From Achatina immaculata (lineage: Eukaryota > Mollusca > Gastropoda > Stylommatophora > Achatinidae), in assembly GCA_009760885.1 (NCBI GenBank), contig CM019692.1:49567430-49631429 (forward strand): a DNA stretch of 64,000 nucleotides. The letters are read 5' to 3'. The notes under the pieces were generated by a model that was given only the letters and a program-made list of their open reading frames with translations, was not told where the DNA came from and ran no database searches. Each line of letters begins with the position of its first letter. The stretch's first letter is position 1. Shown in pieces: positions 44,540 through 54,930 of the stretch. Made by a program: the position numbers and the translations under genes.

Positions 44540-45658
44540 CCCCCCACCCCAAACCTATCAAAAGCGGCCATGACCTTTCCTGCTAACCTGCTAACTTTTC
44601 GGTCTTAAATTTCTTCGGATGTGGAAAGCCCGTGCACAGCCAAGGACAGTTGTTTGGTCTAAGGAACATAGAATGCAACCATGTTTCACCAACAGTCACG
44701 AGTCGTGTCCAAAATGTTTTCACTAGATCGCTCAAAATACTGCACACAAAAAAAAAATTCAACTTGGAAATGTCCACTCAATTTCATTTCTTGTCGGCAT
44801 TCAAACATTTCTGTACCACTTGACTGACAGCTTCTGCGTACTAAAATGCTCGTGAATTATACACGAAAGTGCCCTCTGGATACCTCGTGTCTCTGCAGTT
44901 ATTGCTCGAACTCGGCGACCTGCCAAAATCAGGTTATGAGCATGATTAACAATTTCTGCAGCTGACACTGCTGAAGGTCTTCCAGGTCTTGCTGCACTTT
45001 CGGTCTCGAAATCTTGACGACGAAAGACAGTACATCACTTCTTCACAGTGAGTATGATGGGCACTTGTCACTCGGTGTTTACAGCGTACACTCATGTGGG
45101 CACTTGTCACTCGGTGTTTACAGCGTACACTCATGTGGGCACTTGTCACTCGGTGTTTACAGCGTACACTCATGTGGGCACTTGTCACTCGGTGTTTACA
45201 GCGTACACTCATGTGGGCACTTGTCACTCGGTGTTTACAGCGTACACTCATGTGGGCACTTGTCACTCGGTGTTTACAGCGTACACTCATGTGGGCACTT
45301 GTCACTCGGTGTTTACAGCGTACACTCATGTGGGCACTTGTCACTCGGTGTTTACAGCGTACACTCATGTGGGCACTTGTCACTCGGTGTTTACAGCGTA
45401 CACTCATGTGGGCACTTGTCACTCGGTGTTTACAGCGTACACTCATGTGGGCACTTGTCACTCGGTGTTTACAGCGTACACTCATGTGGGCACTTGTCAC
45501 TCGGTGTTTACAGCGTACACTCATGTGGGCACTTGTCACTCGGTGTTTGCAGCATATACTCATGCATTTTTCGTGGAGTTTTCTTCTTGAAGGAGCAAGA
45601 GCTTCATGACGGCCCGGAGTTCCAAACCTGAAAACTCCACACCTTTCGCTGACATGGT
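44540..45658 (-). mobile_element. mariner relic split by a 39-bp array
   Basis: The minus strand encodes mariner transposase pieces in order. MSAKGVEFSGLELRAVMKLL is HTH1 (from 45656). Then comes the array, then a CTVFRRQDFETESAARPGRP linker. Next are GRPSAVSAAEIVNHAHNLIL and CIIHEHFSTQKLSVKWYRNV (HTH2). The last is LVTVGETWLH, matching the first catalytic block, with Gly where the family has Asp, then PHPKKFKTEKLAG. Stops and shifts separate the pieces. The C-terminal half and the TIRs were not found. The element was dead and truncated, with an array inside. Confidence 0.82.
45061..45567. repeat. 39-bp minisatellite, 13 copies, inside mariner sequence
   Basis: Units of exactly 39 bp (GCACTTGTCACTCGGTGTTT plus ACAGCGTACACTCATGTGG). 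The twelve leftmost are virtually identical; the rightmost differs at several positions. Because 39 is divisible by three, every frame stays open, giving 171- to 205-residue frames on both strands that are artefacts. Confidence 0.98.
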
Positions 45659-45904
45659 TCTGTTACTGATCTTGACCCATGATCCTGCAAATTGGCTTTT
45701 TTTTTTTTAAACATTATAAAATAACACTCTTTCACGCTATGGTGACAAAATTACGTCCAAATTCTGGGACGTGAGTCGGGCCGAGCACCCCTTTGTAACC
45801 CATCTTCTGTATACATCCACAAAACCATGCCCTTTCTCGGATGATAACGATGAGTCACAGCATGAAAAATCTCCAATTACCAAATAACCAGAGGTCTATT
45901 ACGT

Positions 45905-46165
45905 ATAAACACAAGGGTTCTTAAAATGAGGTAAATGAACCCTCGGGGTGGGGGGGGGGGAACGACAGAATGACTTTTAGGGGTCCACAGACCAGAAAAT
46001 GGATCGACTCGATTTAAAAAAAAAAAGAATCTTAACATAAACTGGGTTCTATTTACTGATTTACTTTTAATGAAGGGTCCCCATAGCTGTTCTCGGGCAG
46101 GAGAACAGGTTCAAGGCTAAAAAAAGGGGTGGGGTGGGGGTGGGTGGGGGGGGGGGGGGTAAAAC
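45905..46165. mobile_element. hAT-like non-autonomous element, copy 1
   Basis: GGGTTCTTAAAATGAGG at the left, then AGGGGTCCACAGACC, ACTGGGTTCTATTTACTGAT and ATAGCTGTTCTCGGGCAGGA align in order with 47.99-48.22 kb. It ends in G-rich sequence. Confidence 0.6.
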
Positions 46166-47029
46166 CACTAATCTAACAGGACTCCAGAATGTTCTCTAAT
46201 ATGTGAAGTATGAGAATGCAAGCTCCTAATCACTTTCAATCAGCGTTAATTTATAAGATCAAGCTGCAAATCGTGCATTAATTAAAACGAAACGTTAAAA
46301 CCCGTTAGTGAAAGGAGTTATTGATTTTATTCTTGAGTGCAGTTCTCTGTGCTCACTGAACTGACTGGATATTGCCGTGCATCCGGTGGCAAAAAACCAC
46401 GAGGAATAAATTGTTTTTAGTCCAGTGTTTAAAGGGTAAACTTGCGAATGCACCACACAAAGGAAGAGATAATATAAATGGCCCCCAGGCTTTCTCGCAG
46501 TGCATTCATCCGTATCTCCAAGGCGCGCGCACTACCCCTTGTATAAATCTCTATCGTCATAATTGGCATTCTCGAGTTCCCGTCTTATCCTGTAACAGGC
46601 GCCCGTCTTGCCTGGGCTACAAAGAGATAGCACAGGAAAGTAATCCCAGCCATATTTAAACTTCTGTTCCCGTGCCGAAGGTCTGAGAAGGCAGAACAAC
46701 TTACTACACGTCCTTTGATGAATCTCACGAGGAAACAGTTTTGTTTTTTTTTTAACCTTGTGAAAGGAAAAAAAATTAACAATCAGACAACTTAAATCTG
46801 ATAGCAGCACCTGTCGTAGGCCAGGCCAGAAGTGAATGTCGGAAGCTAACAAAACATGTCTAGATTTTTGTGTGTGTTTGTGTGAAACGCGTGTCTCTGG
46901 TCGGAATGTTTGGTCCCAGTGGCAAGGTGGCAGTTTAAGGAAGGATTCGGTCGCTGAAGGTGGCAGGCCCTAGAAAGGGAATGAAATACACAAATGGCTC
47001 TTGTTCCTGGAACTTCCAGCACAATGTTT
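46166..47029. other. No gene recognised
   Basis: Nothing identified. Confidence 0.5.
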
Positions 47030-47660
47030 TTTTTTTCTTCTTCTGCAGGCGATATGGTGTCGGTACTGGAGAAGTACAAGCATCATGCCGAAAGGGTAGT
47101 GGGGTTTGGCGTCTTGCATACTCAGAAGGTCAACCTGAGCCTGTTCCGCACTGGGACCACATCAATCCCTATCCCTTGGTCAGCCTGAGCCTGCTCCGAA
47201 CTGGGACCACATCAGTCCCTATCCCTTGGTCAGCCTGAGCCTGTTCCGCACTGGGACCACATCAATCCCTATCCCTTGGTCAGCCTGAGCCTGCTCTGCA
47301 CTGGGACCACATCAGTCACTATCCCTTGGTCAGCCTGAGCCTGTTCCGCACTGGGACCACATCAGTCCCTATCCCTTGGTCAGCCTGAGCCTGTTCCGCA
47401 CTGGGACCACATCAATCCCTATCCCTTGGTCAGCCTGAGCCTGCTCCGAACTGGGACCACATCAGTCCCTATCCCTTGGTCAGCCTGAGCCTGCTCTGCA
47501 CTGGGACCACATCAGTCCCTATCCCTTGGTCAGCCTGAGCCTGCTCTGCACTGGGACCACATCAGTCCCTATCACTTGGGCAGCCTGGGGCTGTTACTGA
47601 GAGCATCCATGAAGAAGTGGGACAAGGTCTTCGTCAGTTGTGGTTCCGCTGGGCCCTAGA
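47030..47660 (-). repeat. Rep-1 copy carrying an expanded 50-bp array
   Basis: TTTTCTTCTTCTGCAGGCGA and AAGCATCATGCCGAAAGGGT resemble the left part of Rep-1 at 60.89-61.02 kb. The right part, CTGTTACTGAGAGCATCCAT, AGAAGTGGGACAAGGTCTTC and GTCAGTTGTGGTTCCGCTG, follows Rep-1 at 25.64-25.71 kb closely. Between them the segment next to the one expanded at 25.7 kb is repeated nine times. Confidence 0.65.
47131..47595. repeat. 50-bp minisatellite, 9.3 copies
   Basis: Units start every 50 bp from 47131 (CAGCCTGAGCCTGCTCCGAA plus CTGGGACCACATCAGTCCCT and ATCCCTTGGT). GTTCCGCA, GCTCCGAA and GCTCTGCA variants and CAATC/CAGTC variants alternate, suggesting two-unit duplication steps. Confidence 0.98.
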
Positions 47661-47985
47661 AACTGCTGCGCCGTCACTCCAACACAGTATGTTCGCCTCC
47701 ACGCGGGTGTCTAACTTTGGTCCTCTTCAAAGATAAAAATAAAAGGCATTTTATTAAAACGTTTTTCAGATTTTCTGGAAAGATCGTCAAGGTGGGCGGC
47801 CACCCCACCCTCCACACCAAGTACATAAATATTTTGGTCTAGTAAAGACGCCAAGAACATATTTACGTCAAAACCAAAGCTGGCGGATATTTTTGTTTCG
47901 TGTGATAACTCCATCATATCTGATTTATTTTTACCTTTATATTCTTCTTTCATTAACATTTTTTTTCTTTTTTGTTCGTGTTATT
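47661..47985. other. No gene recognised
   Basis: Nothing identified. Confidence 0.5.
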
Positions 47986-48222
47986 AGTCTGGGGTCCTTG
48001 GACCTTCATGGGGATCCACGGAGGGATTTTTTTTTTGGGGGGGGGGGGAGATACGGACCAAGAAATAGGTTGGTCTGATTTTTTTTTTTAAAATCTTCAA
48101 AATCTGGGTTCTATTTTATTACTTCATTTTTAATGAGTGAGTCACAGCTGTTCTCAGGCTGGAAGTGGGTGGGGGTGGGGGTTCCATGGCTTAAAAAAAA
48201 AGGTTAAGAACCGCTCCCCTGA
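47986..48222. mobile_element. hAT-like non-autonomous element, copy 2
   Basis: CTGGGGTCCTTGGACC at the left and GGTTAAGAACCGCTCCCCTG at the right, whose reverse complement is a hAT-type end. The interior AATCTGGGTTCTATTTTATT and CACAGCTGTTCTCAGGCTGG match copy 1 at 45.9-46.1 kb. Confidence 0.65.
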
Positions 48223-48234
48223 AGGAAGGTTTTT

Positions 48235-48597
48235 TTGCCACTTTACGCATTTCCTTCTGCTAAACGTGTTCTGGGACACTTAATGTGGGGGAGACAAAGA
48301 GACCAAGGGAGATCGAGAAGACAGTGGTGTGACAACCTGGAAGAAGATCTACGAGCCCTCGGACTGGACAACTGGCAGGAGAGGACTAAAAACACAGAGA
48401 GGAATGGAGACAACTAGCAGGTGAGGACTAAAAACAGAGAGAGGAATATAGACAACTGGCAGGACAGGACTAAAAACAGAGAGAGGAATGTAGACAACTG
48501 GCAGGAGAGGACTAAAAACAGAGAGGAAGGGAGACAAGTCTTGTCTGCAAAATGAGCCGCAATAGCTCGGAAAACTGAATGAATGAATGTTCCTGCT
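48235..48597 (+). mobile_element. Line-H C-terminal fragment with internal 42-bp array and (GAAT)n tail
   Basis: The frame gives KRVLGHLMWGRQRDQGRSRR, QWCDNLEEDLRALGLD and NWQERTKN, a LINE ORF2 C-terminus. The NWQERTK... codons are then repeated three more times (42-bp units, 48373-48540). The end is AACTGAATGAATGAATG, a usual short-repeat tail. RT is missing. Confidence 0.75.
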
Positions 48598-50234
48598 TTT
48601 GATGATCTGTGGTGCTGTGTGGCTGGCGGCTTCTGTCGCTCTCTGTTTAAAAAAAAACGCTACAAGGCCAATTTAAGACTTTTTATTCCAGCGAAGGTCC
48701 AATAAAAGAAAACGCCTGAGATGACACATTTTATGCATAAAGAGTTGATCTTTGCCTCGTACAACAACTCCAAAAGCGAATGAAGCATACCAACACATCG
48801 GGCAGGATGACTTAGATAATCCAAAGATATTAAGTTTCCTCTGCCACCTCTGCTTACCACCCCCACCCCACCCCCCGCCCATTCTCCCCGGTTCGAGTTC
48901 CGTGTATTCACAGATGAACTGATGAAGGATTTGCGCATGATTATCAGACAACCCGCCAGGTGCACCGTATGTGTCAGTGAGCAACCTATTATAGGCCTGC
49001 TGGGAGGCGTGCCAGACATCCTTGTGGCGGAGCCAGGCACTACAGTAAGAGAAATGAACGATAACAAAAGACAGCTGCTTACTTGTGTGATGATCAAACT
49101 AGCCTGTGTTTATAAGCAACTTAAAAACGTCAATCTTATTCAGATGCTACAGTTGGAACAATGGAGGTAAACATAAAAAAAAAGAAAACAGATTTGGTTT
49201 TTTGATATAACGAAGTTGGACGCGGGGGGGGGGGGACCACTTATATACAATAATACCCTTCCACATACACCACAGTGCGGCTTTGCTCTCATTTTAACGG
49301 TTTGACAGTAGAAATTAACAGAAAAAAAAATTGCTGTGCTGTGATAAGACACACATATTGAATCAAACGGGTCCTGGTTTCAAGTTCCACCGGATGCGGA
49401 TGCTCGTGCTGCTAAGTCAACAGAACAATTCCCTTGTCTCGCGAATGAAATCGAAAGCCTCGCTTCTTAAAACGAGTGATATAAGTCACGCGCCGACTTA
49501 ACGATCTACCAAGTTACGGCCCTTCGTACTTACAGCCGAGGTTCGGTAGGGCTGTTTAAAGTGTGATTCATTCTGCGGTTGATTTACAAGCATTTGCTGT
49601 TCTACATATTCTATAAATTCACAGCGAGACAAAGAAATGAACAAACACATTGCATCATTCGATGAGAACAAAATGTATGCATGTGGATGTATGTGTGTTA
49701 AGTACACTTTAGTGTGCCACTGAAATGTTAATGCAGTACGACTTTTCTTTTACCGTGGCTCATATTTCGTGATGTATTCCCACAAACTTACTATGCCAAT
49801 CTGGAACTTGGCTAGTATTTTAAAGTGGTAGTAAACCTATCTATTCTTGTAACATGTCATAACAGTGAACTGTACCCAGAGTCTGACCTTCCGCTATATA
49901 GCGGCCGACATATGGCCACTTACGGTCGGAACCAGGGCCCCAACTGCCGCCGTACGTTAGCTCATGACTGTGTCTGTTGATAATGCTAAGCAAAAAAAAA
50001 AAAAGGCTCACTGCACATGTTTATGGAAGGGGTGGGGGTGAGGGAATGGGAGGATGATACTCCTGTACAAATAAGCGTCTCTTTCTCGCTTCCACACATA
50101 AACTTATGTACACATTTGGAGATGATGGATGAGCAACAGAAACAATACCCGCAACAACAACAAAATGTTCACATAAAAATTCACCCCAACTCACTGGATC
50201 AGCAAAGTATCGTTTGTGTTTCTTGCCTTGTCTT
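48598..50234. other. No gene recognised
   Basis: About 1.6 kb with a poly-G near 49223-49234; no repeat family or domain identified. Confidence 0.5.
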
Positions 50235-50512
50235 GTGCTACCTCCCTGTAACTGCGAACTCGTGTTCTTTGAAGCCGAGACTGTGAAGGTTTTGAGGTAC
50301 AGCATCGTGTCGGGTTGGGAGTGGGTTACGGCAACTGTTTTTCAATCCCGGAGTGCAGCTTAAAGCAGAATCCACTACCATGGGGGCTATGGCGATCCCT
50401 GCCTCATTAGCCAAGCCAAGGCTGTTACATGAGGTACCAACGGAGAGGTGGGACGGGGTCTTGATCAGCTATGGTTCGCTTAACCCTGGCGCTAGCATAT
50501 CAGCTATGGGTT
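50235..50512 (-). repeat. Rep-1 copy, largely complete
   Basis: CTGTAACTGCGAACTCGTGT, TTTTGAGGTACAGCATCGTG, AATCCACTACCATGGGGGCT, CCAACGGAGAGGTGGGACGG, then one and a third copies of the CAGCTATGGTTCGCTTAACC segment. It serves as the unexpanded reference for the 25.7-kb array. Confidence 0.8.
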
Positions 50513-51043
50513 TGCGTTTACGATGTTTTAACGTAACCTTAAATATGTATCAACACAGGTCGCTTGTAACAATTATATCTTAAATCTGTGGACGAAGCAT
50601 GTGTTACACGATGGCCATCTTCTACGCAAATAACGCTTTCACAGCACCGGCGAATCCCCTGGCTCCGGGCGCACCAATCTAAACAGGCACTCATCAACAG
50701 CATTCTTCCCCCCCCCCCCCCCCCCCCCGGACTCCAGGTGCACCCCAGTTCGAACTAAACATTCAGGTAGTTGATTATTTTTACACACAAGCCTTTAAAA
50801 TCAAACCTTACATTAACTCTTTCACTCTTGAATTAATTCCCATGCTCTGGCAGAATAAATTTTTATGTAGAAACTGTAAGGGAAAGAAACTAGAATATGA
50901 AGTTACTTTATAAATTACAAATATGCGCTGGGGTTAGAAATGTGATATTTCTCATTTTATAGCGACTTTACCGAAATACTGCTCTGAGCATTGATTCGCA
51001 TAGGTGGGCAAGCTCTACAAACACTGCCAGTGTTGTTTTAGAG
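50513..51043. other. No gene recognised
   Basis: A 20-base poly-C at about 50708-50728; otherwise nothing. Confidence 0.5.
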
Positions 51044-51048
51044 TGAAA

Positions 51049-51212
51049 GAGTTAAAGGCAGCCTGTCTCCCTGTACTTAGTGAGTGCTTCTCCAGTCTAG
51101 GAGAGTTAAGGGCACCCTGTCTCCCTGTACTTAGTGAGTACTTGCTCCAGTCCCGGAGAGTTAAGGGCAACCTGTCTCCCTGTACTTAGTGAGTGCTTTC
51201 TCCAGTCCAGGT
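51049..51212. repeat. 54- to 55-bp tandem repeat, 3 copies
   Basis: Units at 51049, 51103 and 51158: GAGTTAAGGGCACCCTGTCT, CCCTGTACTTAGTGAGTGC and CTCCAGTC. Confidence 0.96.
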
Positions 51213-51389
51213 GTTCGATGGAGAACACGGCTGCATACCGATAACGCTCGCACTGCTCCCAACAGTACCGTGCCAGCTTTCCCTACCGACGGAAATGACA
51301 ATCTTCGCCTCGTGTTTTAAGATGCCCCCACCCCTTATGTTGTAGTAAAAACTACAGTGTTAAAAGCCCTCTCATATTCACGTAAAGAA

Positions 51390-51668
51390 ACTCATTCATT
51401 CATTTGCATGTCCCTTGCGGAACTTTGCCTCCCAAACAGCACTCCTGTAGGCCTCTCGGTTATGAGCAAGATGGTCTGCCACTGATGCATCCATATGCAG
51501 ATCATCAACGATGTCTTCCTCTCTTTCTTTTTCCCATTATGTACCCTTCCAAGACGGTTTTCTCTAGATTATCATGACGTTTAATGTGTCCAAAATATTT
51601 AAGTTTTCTCTCTTTAATCCTCTTTACTAGCCAGCCTTCTTCAATATTAAGTTCTTGTAGTAAAGAAA
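51390..51668 (-). mobile_element. Line-C C-terminal fragment, minus strand
   Basis: The reverse complement encodes ELNIEEGWLVKRIK-like, KYFGHIKRH-like, VDDLHMDASVADHLAHN-like and KFRKGHANE-type blocks, matching 12.72-13.0 kb with a gap over the GRPR block. The 3' tail is ATGCAAATGAATGAATGA. Confidence 0.82.
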
Positions 51669-51881
51669 TTAACCATACAAAATCTCCAAGGAGAATCTTG
51701 TCTGAGTGATTGTTTTCGTATCAGACTTGGCCACATCCTCGATGATCCATACGTTCAAGTTAACACATCCCGATTCCGTTCCTTCCAGACATAGTTTCTG
51801 CCACATACTGAATGTGATTTCGCTGGGTGCTTGGTTCCATGTATCTTTCAGCACCAAATTAATCTCGTACAGTCTTACCAT
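51669..51881 (-). pseudogene. Possible pogo/Tigger-like transposase fragment
   Basis: The minus frame contains LYEINLVLKDTWNQAPSEIT and SMWQKLCLEGTE, reminiscent of the helix just after the DDE domain in pogo/Jerky-type transposases (LKDxWNxVxxxxIxxCWxK). No DDE catalytic block is present. The neighbours are LINE fragments, so a LINE origin cannot be excluded. Confidence 0.33.
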
Positions 51882-51929
51882 CCCATCCTCCCATCCATAA
51901 CCCTAGAAGCTGGTCAGTGATACAATCAC

Positions 51930-52160
51930 TGTTCAGTACGCCTCGCGGTGTCTTACAGGGCAGAAACACATCCTTTCCATTTCTCACTGTTCGCAACATT
52001 TTATATAGCTCCATACTTGTGCTCCATATTATCTATCTCTGGTTCGGCAGGTGTGGCCTAGGCCGGCCTTCCTCTCCCTTTCCCTGCACGTGTCCATGGT
52101 ATGACAACTCCTACAGAACTGTGATCTTTTCAGAGTGCACGACCAATCTATCTGCAGCGC
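51930..52160 (-). mobile_element. Line-I C-terminal fragment, minus strand
   Basis: Minus frames contain MELYKMLRTVRNGKD, the WTGMxxxxxLRxxRxR stretch near the end of several LINE ORF2 proteins, preceded in other frames by a degraded GRPRP-like block. No tail found. Confidence 0.5.
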
Positions 52161-52569
52161 CATTATTGCTATAATTATGTGCACTTCTTGTTTACTTTGT
52201 CCAAGCTGTTCAGTTACTTACGATCAATAGCCAGAAAATTCTATGAGCCATTCTTAGGCGGAGCGTGCTACGAACGCTGCACGGTAACACATTCTTATTT
52301 AAAAAATCAATGAGAACGTTATACACTATTTAAAACTGGTAAGGAATCATTATAATAGATTTGTTGGGTGACTTTTTCTCCAGATTTTTAACTGATTAAA
52401 GGTACAGAGGATAAATGCAAGGGCGACAGAGTTGAATTTTCCATGTGCTCCATTTCGGTAACGATAATATGGGAGATGGGGGACTCGGGTCTGATTTAGG
52501 TTTTTCTTTTTTTTTCCGCGCTAAGTATTGTTACGAGATTAACGATTATGAAACTATGGTGCATCATCA
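52161..52569. other. No gene recognised
   Basis: Nothing identified. Confidence 0.5.
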
Positions 52570-52970
52570 TGTAAAAACTCACCTTTTACATGCCCTAGTA
52601 ACTCACATTTTCTACATGTCCTAGCCATCCTTTTCTATATGTTCTAGTCGGTCATATTTTCTACATATTATAGTCAGTCAATTTTACCTCATGCCCTAGT
52701 CAGTCACTTTTTCTACGCGCTATAGTCAGTCACTTGTTCTACGCGCTATAGTCAGTCACCTTTTCTACATGTTCTAGTCAGTCACCTTTTCTACATGTTC
52801 TAGTCAGTCACCTTTTCTACATGTTCTAGTCAGTCACCTTTTCTACATGTTCTAGTCAGTCACCTTTTCTACATGTTCTAGTCAGTCACCTTTTGTACGT
52901 GCACGCTCTGCTAACTCATCTTTTGCACATGCTCGTTTCACTCACCTTTTCTACATGACCTAGTATTCTA
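52570..52970. repeat. 26-bp minisatellite, about 14 degenerate copies
   Basis: Core unit CAGTCACCTTTTCTACATGT plus TCTAGT; near-identical at 52750-52890 and increasingly diverged on both sides. Confidence 0.94.
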
Positions 52971-53756
52971 ACATGCTCTCATTATTCAATCTCTCCACAT
53001 GCCTTTCGTTCTTCAACTTTTCTTCACGCTTTCGCTACTCACCTTCTCTATATGTACTCATTACTCACCTTTTCCCACATGCCTTCACTGTTCACCTCCT
53101 CTACATGCCCGGGCTACTCACCTTCTGTACACCCCCCAGTTACTCACCTCTTTAAGCATCCTCGCCGGCGTTCTGCAAATACTGTGCTCAACCTCGAAAT
53201 TCAATTTACCGATTTGTTAAACATGTGTCCTATTATGTTTACAGGTGCTCCTAGGTGCAAATCTCTCGTGGCTAATTACCAACATAATGCATTTTTATCT
53301 TTTCTAAGACCACTGTTTTTTTTGCTTTCTGTAAAAGCAAGGACCGCTGTCTCCTTCCGAGTGTGCCTATGTACACAAGCAATCTCATTTATGTGGCTCG
53401 AGATTAAATGGATCATTGATCTGGTCTCTGGGACATCCCGAGGGAGACGGTTGTTTGTAACTTTCCATCACTGCCTCAACCCACTACCATCACAGGCGGG
53501 TGGTATTTCGTTTTAAACTGTTTTTTTTTTCAATATGCACAATTAAATTAGCTTTGTTAGTACTGACAGAAATCGATCATAGATCATTTTATAAATGGCC
53601 GTGCAGGAAGAAAGGGGCGTGTTTCTATGTGTGTATGTAAATTTATGATGTAAGGGATAAAATATTTTCTCGTGAAACTGAACCAAAAAAAGAAGGGGGG
53701 GGGGGGGAAGACCAATCTCATTACATTTTAAAGAAAGCAGGCTTCAGTACTTCAGT
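52971..53756. other. Decayed minisatellite flank; no gene recognised
   Basis: CTCACCTTCTCTACATG-type words persist to about 53155, so the 26-bp array once reached further. A 154-residue frame here is derived from it. Poly-G at 53697-53708. Confidence 0.5.
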
Positions 53757-53960
53757 TAAACCACGGTGTCACGCAATCCCGCTTCTGAGACCCACCAAGA
53801 ATACAGGCTAAAGCCCTGTGATACTCTGAACCCCTTGTGGTCCTCTCGTGGATCTCGTGTGGTCCCGAGACCACGGGACCTAACGAGGACCACAGGCGTA
53901 AATTCAGTAGGATCACAGTGCGGTTTTGGTGGTAGAAGCGAACGAAGAAGAAGAAGAGTA
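53757..53960 (+). repeat. Rep-3 3' module with (GAA)n tail
   Basis: The same 200-bp module as 18.68-18.90 kb, starting AACCACGGTGTCACGCAATC and ending GCGAACGAAGAAGAAGAAG. It is 5'-truncated immediately before the conserved module. Confidence 0.88.
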
Positions 53961-53983
53961 CTTCAGTTGTGCAGAAGTAACTG

Positions 53984-54198
53984 TGAATATATAGACTCCA
54001 CAGTGTGATTACATACAAGATGCTAGGAATACACAGACTCCACAATGTGGTTACATTCAAGATGCTAGGAATATACAGACTCCACAATGTGGTTACATTC
54101 AAGATGCTAGGAATATACAGACTCCACAATGTGGTTACATTCAAGATGCTAGGAATATACAGACTCTACAATGTGGTTACATTCAAGATGCTAGGAAT
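53984..54198. repeat. 42-bp minisatellite, 5 copies
   Basis: Unit GAATATACAGACTCCACAAT plus GTGGTTACATTCAAGATGCT and AG. Confidence 0.97.
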
Positions 54199-54220
54199 GA
54201 CCACACCTCGATGACAGGTA

Positions 54221-54466
54221 TATGATTCTGTATCATTACCTCGATGCTGGGTCTATGATTCTGTATCATTACCTCGATGCTGGGTCTATGATTCTGTATC
54301 ATTACCTCGATGCTGGGTCTATGATTCTGTATCATTACCTCGATGCTGGGTCTATGATTCTGTATCATTACCTCGACGCTGGGTCTATGATTCTGTATCA
54401 TTACCTCGATGCTGGGTCTATGATTCTGTATCATTACCTCGATGCCGGTCTATGATTCTGTACCAT
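54221..54466. repeat. 33-bp minisatellite, 7.5 copies
   Basis: Unit TATGATTCTGTATCATTACC plus TCGATGCTGGGTC, at exact 33-bp spacing except the last copy, which lost a base. It begins about 20 bp after the 42-bp array. The 77- to 83-residue frames are artefacts. Confidence 0.98.
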
Positions 54467-54784
54467 ACTCTGATTTTTTTTATATGCGCAAATAAGCAAA
54501 AGGACCGGTGATTCCTATAAAACAAGAAGCTGGGAATTTTCTGACAAACTCGCAGTGTTATGAATTTTTATTCTTGTTGGTAAGATTGGATGCTGGCCGG
54601 AAAATATCTGCCTGTAAGGCTAAACAAGTCACAGCACAATGAATGCAGGCAGCGATGTGTTATGAGAGCCGGGGGGGGGGGGGGGGGGCAGCCTTTTCGT
54701 GCCATCGAGACAACATAGAGGATTACGGCGTTTGTGCCCATTTTTTTTTTCTTGTTCCATCGGCACATGGCAGACTGATGGCTC
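54467..54784. other. No gene recognised
   Basis: Poly-G of about 18 at 54671-54688; nothing else. Confidence 0.5.
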
Positions 54785-54930
54785 AGGACTGCTCGCCTTT
54801 AGTTCCCCAACTCAAGGAGCCAGATACTTATTTCTTAAACTGTGCGAGTTAGGCGACTCCGTTCAGATTTGAACCACTGACCTTCGCCGTGTCAGACGAA
54901 TGCAGCAAATACTCAGGCGCTTGGTTATGG
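54785..54930 (-). mobile_element. tRNA-derived SINE, minus strand
   Basis: The reverse complement has a head from AAGCGCCTGAGTATTTGCTG through CTGACACGGCGAAGGTC, with box B-like GGTTCAAATC. The anticodon-region bases resemble tRNA-Val(CAC). The acceptor stem is not conserved. Confidence 0.55.

Noticed and set aside
44946..45631. Four long open frames (171-205 residues) over the 39-bp array
   Set aside because: The unit is a multiple of three and lacks stops in most frames, so the frames exist on both strands at once. The underlying sequence is a broken mariner transposase.
53052..53516. 154-residue open frame
   Set aside because: Its first third is decayed 26-bp minisatellite sequence, and the remainder shows no domain.
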